Shown here: positions 54,133 to 64,000 of the stretch, piece by piece | Layout of the letters: every line of letters starts with the position of its first letter | Numbering within the stretch: the first letter of the stretch is position 1 | NCBI RefSeq assembly: GCF_000280495.2 | Contig: NZ_CP018016.1 | Location: 4,278,001-4,342,000, forward strand | Direction of reading: 5' to 3' | DNA: 64,000 nt | DNA from: Kosakonia radicincitans DSM 16656 | GTDB lineage: Bacteria; Pseudomonadota; Gammaproteobacteria; Enterobacterales; Enterobacteriaceae | Position numbers and translations under genes: made by a program | Notes under the pieces: model-generated | The model's database searches: none | What the model saw: the letters and a program-made list of their open reading frames with translations, nothing else | Told to the model about the DNA's origin: nothing

Positions 54133-55608
54133 ATGTCGAGCCACTACTTACGCATCTTCACGCAGCCCAAATCAGCAATTCTGCTTATCCTGGGTTTTGC
54201 CTCCGGTCTCCCCCTTGCCCTGACCAGCGGTACGCTTCAGGCATGGATGACCGTTGAAAACGTCGATCTTAAAACCATCGGTTTCTTCTCGCTGGTCGGC
54301 CAGGCCTACGTCTTTAAATTCCTTTGGTCGCCGCTCATGGATCGCTACACGCTGCCGCTATTGGGAAGGCGTCGCGGCTGGCTACTGCTGACGCAACTGT
54401 TGCTGCTGGCCTCCATCGCCGGCATGGGCTTCCTTGATCCGGCCAACCACCTGCGCTGGATGGCGGCACTGGCTGTACTGATTGCCTTCTGTTCCGCCTC
54501 GCAGGACATTGTGTTCGATGCCTGGAAGACGGATGTCCTGCCTGTTGAAGAGCGCGGCGCTGGCGCAGCCATTAGCGTACTCGGCTATCGCCTTGGCATG
54601 CTGGTTTCCGGTGGGCTGGCGCTGTGGCTCGCCGATCGCTGGCTCGGCTGGCAAGGAATGTACTGGCTGATGGCCGCACTGCTGATCCCATGTATTATTG
54701 CCACCCTGCTGGCGCCGGAGCCAACAGACACCATTCCGGTGCCGAAAACGCTGGAGCAGGCCGTCGTCGAGCCGCTGCGTGATTTCTTCGGTCGCAATAA
54801 TGCCTGGCTGATTTTACTGCTGATCGTGCTGTATAAACTCGGCGATGCTTTCGCCATGAGCCTGACGACCACCTTTTTGATTCGCGGCGTCGGGTTTGAC
54901 GCGGGCGAAGTCGGCGTGGTCAACAAAACGCTGGGGCTGGCGGCAACAATCATTGGCGCGCTGTATGGCGGGGTATTAATGCAGCGCCTCTCTCTGTTCC
55001 GCGCGTTAATGATCTTCGGATTTTTACAGGCGGTTTCCAATGCCGGTTACTGGCTGCTGTCCACCACGCAGAAAGATATCGTCAACATGGGTGCCGCCGT
55101 GTTCTTCGAGAATCTGTGCGGCGGCATGGGAACGGCGGCGTTTGTCGCGTTATTAATGACGCTTTGCAATAAATCCTTCTCCGCAACCCAGTTTGCTCTG
55201 CTTTCAGCGCTATCCGCTGTCGGACGCGTGTACGTCGGCCCGCTGGCGGGCTGGTTTGTAGAAACCTACAGTTGGTCAACGTTTTATCTCTTCTCCATTA
55301 TTGCTGCTGCGCCGGGCCTGCTGCTGCTGGCGATGTGTAAGCGGACGCTGGAATTTACCCAGCAGACCGGGCATTTCATGCCACGCAACAAATATCCGGC
55401 GGCCTACCGTCTGGCCTTGCGCATATTGAGTGTCGGCTGCCTGCTGCTTAGCGGCTGGCTGGTGGTGCTTATTGTGACGGCCAGCGGAATGGCGAACTGG
55501 GCCATTGGCACCAGGCTTCTCGAAGGCGGCGCGCTGCTGGCGATTGTCGGCATTCTGTTCGGCGGGCTGCTGGATCTGCTGGCGCTGCGCAAAACGCGGC
55601 TAATGTGA
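54133..55608 (+). CDS. ampG: AmpG, muropeptide permease
   Basis: This 491-residue major-facilitator transporter, the E. coli length, starts MSSHYLRIFTQPKSAILLIL. It imports GlcNAc-anhydromuropeptides from the periplasm for peptidoglycan recycling; these are the signals for AmpR/AmpC in many relatives. Twelve or more membrane helices are visible, with motifs LPLALTSGTLQAWMTVENVD, AFCSASQDIVFDAWKTDVLP and KLGDAFAMSLTTTFLIRGVG. The start has no Shine-Dalgarno: a terminator hairpin ends only five bases upstream. The C-terminal 60 residues differ from E. coli, as is common for this tail. Confidence 0.95.
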   Translation: MSSHYLRIFTQPKSAILLILGFASGLPLALTSGTLQAWMTVENVDLKTIGFFSLVGQAYVFKFLWSPLMDRYTLPLLGRRRGWLLLTQLLLLASIAGMGFLDPANHLRWMAALAVLIAFCSASQDIVFDAWKTDVLPVEERGAGAAISVLGYRLGMLVSGGLALWLADRWLGWQGMYWLMAALLIPCIIATLLAPEPTDTIPVPKTLEQAVVEPLRDFFGRNNAWLILLLIVLYKLGDAFAMSLTTTFLIRGVGFDAGEVGVVNKTLGLAATIIGALYGGVLMQRLSLFRALMIFGFLQAVSNAGYWLLSTTQKDIVNMGAAVFFENLCGGMGTAAFVALLMTLCNKSFSATQFALLSALSAVGRVYVGPLAGWFVETYSWSTFYLFSIIAAAPGLLLLAMCKRTLEFTQQTGHFMPRNKYPAAYRLALRILSVGCLLLSGWLVVLIVTASGMANWAIGTRLLEGGALLAIVGILFGGLLDLLALRKTRLM

Positions 55609-55611
55609 ACA

Positions 55612-55641
55612 CAGCGCTTACCCGATGAAAGGTAAGCGCTG
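55612..55641. terminator. Hairpin between ampG and the J-protein gene
   Basis: A perfect 11-bp stem cagcgcttacc/ggtaagcgctg with an 8-nt loop lies between the convergent genes. The T-tract is weak on both strands. Confidence 0.65.
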
Positions 55642-55647
55642 GTGCTA

Positions 55648-56985
55648 TTAATAGAAGAAAAATAACCCGCGAAGAACGTGCGTGAAGAGCGCCGGTAAAA
55701 TAATCACGCCAACGGCGGTAATAATTGGCGAAAATTGCTGCAGAAACGCGATGGGTAACACAAACATAAACGCAACCCCTTTGAAGGGCATCGCGTACCA
55801 CTGATGTCGGTTACGGCTAATCACCCACCAGGCGGGATAAGCCAGCACCGCGGTCAGCATCATGACGCGAGAAACACCTTTGTACACTGGCGGGTAGTTG
55901 AAGACCACTTCATATAAATGAAACAACGGGATCGCCAGCATAATCCATCCCAGCAGCCACAAGAGCGGCAGCACTGCCCTGGCGATACGTTTTCCCTGTG
56001 CATAATACGCCAGTAAAAGCGGCATGACCCACAGATAGACGATAAGGCTCCCTACTATCGCCGCAGCCTGCCCTGCCATTGCGGGTGCGGCCCGCACCTG
56101 TAACCAGGCAGCCACGCCCCAGAACCAGAGCGCTGCAACCTCTCTCCAACTCAACAAAAGGTGCGGCGAAGAGATATATTCCAGCAGTTCGGGATTCAGG
56201 CGATCCAGCAGTTGCGGATAGTGATATTTAATTGTCGCAACATGATTGACCAGTTGTTGCGTGAAACCGGGAATCAGTTTCGCCCACCACGGCACCCTTT
56301 TCATCTCGCCAGCCAGCAGTCGCCAGGCCAGTTTCGCTTGCCTGTCATTTGTGCTTTGCCGCGCCAGATACGCCCAGTGCTCTTCGGCTTCACTCAGCGC
56401 AACCTGCTGTTCAATGGCCTCAACCACCCAGTATGGGATATGCCTGACGCGATAGCCGTCCAGCTCCCAGCCCATAATAGCGGAGACTTCACTGACCAGG
56501 CTGCGCGTAATGCCTTTGCGCTCACTTAACGCCTGCGCCAGCGCAAGGCTGAAAACAGCGCGCGCGTCCAGGGCATCCGGCAGTTCATGATCCAGATACT
56601 CACGCAACGCTTTCAGCGCAGGCATTTCATCGGTTAACAGCCGGACGGAAAAACGCTCTGCGTCATCTTCCAGCGTCTCGCGTTGCCAGTCGGGTTGCAG
56701 GGCGATGTCGTGATGCCCTTCCAGCGTACGCAGATAATCCTGCGCGCTGGAAAGTGTCACTTCGCTATGTTCGGATTCGTCCGCTTCAGGCGCATCCTCT
56801 TCTTCGTCCTGCCACATCGCCGCATTGCTGGCGTATTGCTTCGCGAGATCGAACGCTTCCCGCAGTTGCTGATAACCCTGAGGATCTTTATCCGGGCGAT
56901 GCAGTTTAAGCTGGCGGGCGTAAGCCCGGCGGATGGCGGATTCATCCGTAGTGGCATCAATGCCAAGGGTTTCCCAGATAGTCAT
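55648..56985 (-). CDS. Membrane J-domain protein partnered with HscC
   Basis: This 445-residue protein has an N-terminal J-domain-like region (MTIWETLGIDATTDESAIRR, AYARQLKLHRPDKDPQGYQQ). The hallmark HPD tripeptide appears as RPD within HRPDKD, as in the divergent J-proteins that serve HscC. A cytoplasmic middle follows, then a C-terminal membrane domain of about five helices (for example LWFWGVAAWLQVRAAPAM and AVGVIILPALFTHVLRGLF). The Hsp70 gene lies 5 bp upstream, in the same operon. E. coli encodes the analogous djlB/djlC-hscC genes elsewhere on the chromosome. The role is probably recruitment of the Hsp70 to the membrane (inference). Confidence 0.85.
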   Translation of the reverse strand: MTIWETLGIDATTDESAIRRAYARQLKLHRPDKDPQGYQQLREAFDLAKQYASNAAMWQDEEEDAPEADESEHSEVTLSSAQDYLRTLEGHHDIALQPDWQRETLEDDAERFSVRLLTDEMPALKALREYLDHELPDALDARAVFSLALAQALSERKGITRSLVSEVSAIMGWELDGYRVRHIPYWVVEAIEQQVALSEAEEHWAYLARQSTNDRQAKLAWRLLAGEMKRVPWWAKLIPGFTQQLVNHVATIKYHYPQLLDRLNPELLEYISSPHLLLSWREVAALWFWGVAAWLQVRAAPAMAGQAAAIVGSLIVYLWVMPLLLAYYAQGKRIARAVLPLLWLLGWIMLAIPLFHLYEVVFNYPPVYKGVSRVMMLTAVLAYPAWWVISRNRHQWYAMPFKGVAFMFVLPIAFLQQFSPIITAVGVIILPALFTHVLRGLFFFY

Positions 56986-56990
56986 CGCTA

Positions 56991-58694
56991 TTACATCCCG
57001 TCATCCAGCATATCTAATGCCCGGCGCAGTTCATCACGCGCCGCAGCGATAGCACGCACATCCTGACGATTAAGCGCCATTTCAAACTGCGTGGCATAGT
57101 GGTCGATCAGTTGCCGACGCTGCCCTAAAAGCTGTTCGTAACGGCGTGACGCCTCCGCCAGCAATTGCCGGTTTTCCGGCACATCGCGAGGGTGCATTTT
57201 CAGGCCATCAAGCTGACGTAAACGCTCGGCAATCTCTTCTTCACTCAACACGCCAGGGGCTTTTTCGATGATCAGCGTTGAAGCGGTGCTTTCACCCTGC
57301 ACTTTACATTCCACTTCCAGAATACCGTCCAGCGTATAGGTGAAGCGCACATCGATTTTCACCTCGCCTGCGCGGCGGGCCGGAACCGGAACGGTCATAC
57401 GATCGAGCAGCAAATTATCGCTGACGCGGCGGGCTTCGCCCTGATATACCGCGATCACAATATGATCCTGGTTGTCACTCATCGTCTCGACCGTTTCGAC
57501 AACGCTGACCGGAACAAACGCATTGCGCTCAATCAGCGGCATGAAATAGCCGTCGTCAGTTTTACCGCCTTCGAGCCGCCGGGCCACTGCCACGCCCAGC
57601 GAGTACGGCATCACATCGGTCAATACGATATCGTCCAGCGCGCGGTCTTCGGCGATAAGCCCGGCCTGCACTCCTGCGCCAAGCGCCACGACTTCATCCG
57701 GATTAAGCTCATTACGCGGAAAGCGGCCAAACATTCGCGTTGCCAATTGGCGCACCAGCGCCATCCGGGTCGCGCCGCCCACCAGGATGACGTGATCAAG
57801 ATCGCGGGGATCAAACTGTGCATCCTGTAAAACCTGCACGACTGTTTTTTTCAGCCGTGAAAGTAACCCGGCAGCCTGCCCGGCAAAGGTTTCGCCGTCC
57901 AGTTGCCAGCGGTACGTTTCACCGGCAAAAGCGAGCTGCGCGGAGGCGTTATCCTGCGCGCTGAGCGTCTGTTTAAGCTCTTCCGCCAGTGAAGTTAATT
58001 GTGCCGAGCAGGTTAACGGCGCGTCCTTTAATGCCGGAGAAGTACTTAACATCCACTGGCGAATAAGATCGGTAAAGTCGTCACCGCCCAGCCAGGCATC
58101 GCCGCTGCTGGCACGCACTTCGATCACGCCCTCGAAAATGTCCACAATAGAGACATCAAAAGTGCCGCCGCCGAGGTCGAAAATCAGGAACTTTTGCTCG
58201 CTGTTATCGGCCAGCCCGTAAGCCAACGCTGCTGCCGTCGGTTCATTGAGCAAACGCATAACCTCAAGCCCGGCAAGACGCCCGGCGGCTTTTACCGCCT
58301 TGCGTTGCGCATCATTAAAATAGGCGGGAACCGTGATCACCGCATGGGTTACCGGGCAGCCCAGCGCCACTTCGGCATCGGTTTTGAGTTTACGTAAGAT
58401 AAGAGCGGATAACTCTTCGGCGCGAAATTGCCGCGAGCCGAGTGTCCAGGTTTTATCCGTGCCCATATAGCGCTTGAAGCTGGCGACCGTCATCTGTGGA
58501 TGGCTGACCAGACGCGCTTTAGCTGCGGCACCAACCAGCAGGTGCCCCCCATCATCGATGCCGATCACAGAGGGTGTTAAGCGCTCCCCTTGCGCGCCGG
58601 TGATCAGTTGCGTGTCACCCTCAGCGAACCAGGCGACAGCGCTATTGGAGGTTCCTAAGTCGATGCCAATAATCGGCGAGGTATTTCCAGACAT
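56991..58694 (-). CDS. hscC: HscC-type Hsp70 chaperone
   Basis: This 567-residue Hsp70 starts MSGNTSPIIGIDLGTSNSAV. The ATPase domain motifs are complete (LINEPTAAALAYGL-type MRLLNEPTAAALAYGLADN, IFDLGGGTFDVSIV, DHVILVGGATRMALVR), and the substrate domain is short, with no EEVD tail. The length fits HscC (E. coli 556) rather than DnaK (about 638). HscC binds sigma-70 in E. coli and is served by divergent membrane J-proteins. Here the J-protein gene follows after 5 bp, giving a chaperone pair inserted between ampG and cyoA. Divergence from E. coli HscC is considerable, so the symbol is given by family. Confidence 0.85.
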   Translation of the reverse strand: MSGNTSPIIGIDLGTSNSAVAWFAEGDTQLITGAQGERLTPSVIGIDDGGHLLVGAAAKARLVSHPQMTVASFKRYMGTDKTWTLGSRQFRAEELSALILRKLKTDAEVALGCPVTHAVITVPAYFNDAQRKAVKAAGRLAGLEVMRLLNEPTAAALAYGLADNSEQKFLIFDLGGGTFDVSIVDIFEGVIEVRASSGDAWLGGDDFTDLIRQWMLSTSPALKDAPLTCSAQLTSLAEELKQTLSAQDNASAQLAFAGETYRWQLDGETFAGQAAGLLSRLKKTVVQVLQDAQFDPRDLDHVILVGGATRMALVRQLATRMFGRFPRNELNPDEVVALGAGVQAGLIAEDRALDDIVLTDVMPYSLGVAVARRLEGGKTDDGYFMPLIERNAFVPVSVVETVETMSDNQDHIVIAVYQGEARRVSDNLLLDRMTVPVPARRAGEVKIDVRFTYTLDGILEVECKVQGESTASTLIIEKAPGVLSEEEIAERLRQLDGLKMHPRDVPENRQLLAEASRRYEQLLGQRRQLIDHYATQFEMALNRQDVRAIAAARDELRRALDMLDDGM

Positions 58695-59244
58695 CTGAAT
58701 ATCATCCCTTCATAATTAACAATTCCCCGGATTTTTTTGTTTTTAAAATCAATCGCAAGGATAAAAAACCGACTAAATAATTCATGATGGTTATTATTTC
58801 GTACAATTAATAACCATTATTTTAATCCAGGCCTAATCGGTTATTTATCGTTATATGTATACATTTTCTTTAATTATTTTGTGCGCTATAAATTAAGGGC
58901 TATTCTTTAACGATTCAGCACTGTTATTAATTATTTGGTTTCACATTAGTTCCAATAATGTACGGTAATTGCTGAATATATGTTAATTATTTGTTTAATA
59001 AATTGATTGGTTATACCAATTCACCCTCAGCGCTGATTGTAATGTAATATTTTCGTTATAATCTCAACTTCAGGCTGTGCGAATGCCCGATTTTACAGTT
59101 TGTTGCATTCCGTGTGACATAAACGGCAGAACCCAGTAACACCTTACTGACACAGAGCCAAGTATGTTTACAGTAACGTAACCTTTCCGTAAAATGCCCG
59201 CACACTTTAAGCGCCACCAGATCCCGTGGAATTGAGGTCGTTAA
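58695..59244. other. AT-rich control region upstream of cyoABCDE
   Basis: These 550 bp contain no gene. Most of it is AT-rich with repeated ttaatta-type words; this is where the ArcA/Fnr-controlled cyo promoter is expected. The 180 bp before cyoA are less AT-rich and probably hold the transcription start and leader. Confidence 0.6.
58981..59000. promoter_or_regulatory. ArcA-like direct repeat upstream of cyoA
   Basis: tgttaattatt and tgtttaata are direct repeats of the ArcA half-site (tgttaa-like) spaced 11 bp apart, about 245-265 bp upstream of cyoA. ArcA-P represses cyo at low oxygen in E. coli. Confidence 0.5.
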
Positions 59245-62806
<3,562 letters not shown>

Positions 62807-62807
<1 letters not shown>

Positions 62808-63133
62808 TGAGTCATTCTAACGATCATGGCGCTTCCCACGGCAGCGTAAAAACCTACATGACAGGTTTCATCCTGTCGATCATCCTGACGGTGATCCCGT
62901 TCTGGATGGTGATGAACGGTTCTGCTTCTAAGCCGGTAATTCTGGGCGTTGTCCTGGTTACCGCCGTAGTTCAGATTCTGGTGCATCTGGTTTGCTTCCT
63001 GCACATGAACACCAAGTCTGATGAAGGCTGGAACCTTACCGCCTTTATCTTTACCGTGATTATCATCGCTATCCTGGTAGTCGGTTCCATCTGGATTATG
63101 TGGAACCTCAACTACAACATGATGGTTCACTAA
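62807..63133 (+). CDS. cyoD: Cytochrome bo3 oxidase subunit IV, CyoD
   Basis: This 108-residue subunit (E. coli 109) is read from ATG 62807, which overlaps the cyoC stop by one base. It starts [20 protein letters not shown] and has three membrane helices ([56 protein letters not shown]). It helps copper and haem assembly in subunit I. cyoE starts 11 bp downstream. An earlier in-frame start inside cyoC (62726) is rejected. Confidence 0.96.
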
Positions 63134-63144
63134 GAGCGGCGAGT

Positions 63145-64000
63145 ATGTTTAAGCAATACCTGCAAGTTACGAAACCGGGCATTATTTTTGGCAATCTGAT
63201 CTCCGTGATTGGGGGGTTCCTGCTGGCTTCCAAAGGCCACATCGACTATCCCCTGTTCCTCTACACGCTGATTGGCGTGTCGTTGGTGGTCGCCTCTGGT
63301 TGTGTATTTAACAACTACATCGATCGTGACATCGATAAAAAGATGGAACGAACGAAAAACCGGGTGCTGGTCAGAGGGCTGATCTCGCCAAAAGTCTCGC
63401 TGGTGTACGCCTCCTTGTTGGGTATTGCTGGCTTTATGCTGCTGTGGTTTGGCGCCAACCCGCTGGCCTGCTGGCTGGGGGTAATGGGGTTCGTGGTTTA
63501 TGTCGGCGTTTACAGCCTGTACATGAAACGCCACTCCGTTTACGGCACGCTGATTGGCTCTCTCTCCGGCGCTGCGCCGCCGGTGATTGGCTATTGCGCG
63601 GTCACCAACGAGTTCGATAGCGGTGCGGCAATTCTGCTGGCGATTTTCAGCCTGTGGCAAATGCCTCACTCCTATGCCATCGCGATTTTCCGCTTTAAGG
63701 ATTATCAGGCAGCGAACATTCCGGTACTGCCGGTGGTGAAAGGCATTTCCGTGGCCAAAAACCATATCACGCTGTACATCCTGGCGTTTGCCATTGCCAC
63801 ACTGATGCTGTCGCTGGGCGGTTATGCCGGGTACAAATACCTGGTCGTTGCCGCCGCGGTAAGCCTCTGGTGGCTGGGCATGGCGCTGCGCGGTTACAAA
63901 GTGGAAGATGACAAAGTGTGGGCGCGCAAACTGTTTGTGTTCTCCATTGTTGCCATCACTTCCCTTTCCGTAATGATGTCCGTGGACTTTATGGTGCCGG
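63145..64000 (+). CDS. cyoE: Protohaem IX farnesyltransferase CyoE (haem O synthase), cut by the window edge
   Basis: The frame from ATG 63145 (285 complete codons) runs off the window end; E. coli CyoE has 296 residues, so only about ten are missing. It farnesylates haem b to haem o for subunit I. The prenyltransferase motif [18 protein letters not shown] and a second aspartate-rich segment ([19 protein letters not shown]) are present, with several membrane helices ([15 protein letters not shown] and others). It is the last gene of the operon. Confidence 0.96.
   Translation, partial: MFKQYLQVTKPGIIFGNLISVIGGFLLASKGHIDYPLFLYTLIGVSLVVASGCVFNNYIDRDIDKKMERTKNRVLVRGLISPKVSLVYASLLGIAGFMLLWFGANPLACWLGVMGFVVYVGVYSLYMKRHSVYGTLIGSLSGAAPPVIGYCAVTNEFDSGAAILLAIFSLWQMPHSYAIAIFRFKDYQAANIPVLPVVKGISVAKNHITLYILAFAIATLMLSLGGYAGYKYLVVAAAVSLWWLGMALRGYKVEDDKVWARKLFVFSIVAITSLSVMMSVDFMVP

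Overview
The window is an enterobacterial chromosome segment. It follows the gene order of the Escherichia coli 10-minute region, read from mscK towards cyoE: mscK, acrR, acrAB, tomB-hha, maa, ylaC, pdeB, ybaA, ffs, ybaZ, ybaY, tesB, amtB-glnK, mdlBA, decR, cof, ybaE, queC, fadM, ybaV, ppiD, hupB, lon, clpX, clpP, tig, bolA, yajG, ampG, cyoABCDE. Nearly every backbone protein has the E. coli length (AcrB 1049, LacZ 1024, Lon 784, ClpX 424, TesB 286 residues). The inserted genes (a lacI-lacZ pair, an oxygenase plus MetNIQ-like transporter, and an HscC/J-protein pair before cyoA) point to an Enterobacter/Kosakonia/Klebsiella-type relative rather than E. coli. This genus guess is inference.

Layout. 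1-2.4 kb: 5' part of mscK and acrR. 2.4-6.9 kb: acrAB with the AcrR operator. 7.4-9.2 kb: tomB, hha, maa, ylaC. 9.2-15.4 kb is accessory: a MocR-type regulator divergent from a frameshifted acetyltransferase gene, the Zur-box-controlled ribosomal paralogues ykgM-ykgO, then a transporter operon. That operon consists of a 2-oxoglutarate oxygenase and MetQ/N/I-like genes, preceded by a short Cys-Cys-Cys leader frame. 15.6-18.1 kb: pdeB, a flavin reductase-like gene and ybaA. 18.1-22.4 kb: lacZ and lacI with promoter, CRP-like site and operator but no lacY. 22.7-26.1 kb: an overlapping pair of small genes (ribbon-helix-helix plus unknown), an acetyltransferase and the divergent yczE/yczR pair. 26.1-29.8 kb is a visibly AT-rich, gene-poor segment with a LuxR-type regulator, a small unknown gene and an OxyR-like regulator lacking the peroxidatic cysteine. 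It ends at ffs (4.5S RNA).

30-43.7 kb: ybaZ, ybaY, tesB, the nitrogen-regulated glnK-amtB operon (sigma-54 promoter, NtrC-like sites), mdlA-mdlB, decR divergent from a cysteine-synthase-fold enzyme, cof, ybaE, queC, fadM and ybaV. 43.8-52.5 kb is the protein-quality block: ppiD, hupB, lon, clpX, clpP and tig, with sigma-32-like promoters before lon and clpP. 52.9-55.6 kb: bolA divergent from yajG-ampG. 55.6-58.7 kb: a membrane J-protein and an HscC-type Hsp70. 59.2 kb to the end: cyoABCD and most of cyoE, behind a 550-bp AT-rich control region.

The most interesting non-textbook items are: the poly-Cys leader frame overlapping the start of the oxygenase/transporter operon; the OxyR-like protein with Asn at position 199 but Cys at 208; the single-base frameshift in the acetyltransferase gene; the small RHH/unknown overlapping gene pair; lacZ without lacY; and the intrinsic terminator that ends only six bases before the ampG start codon.
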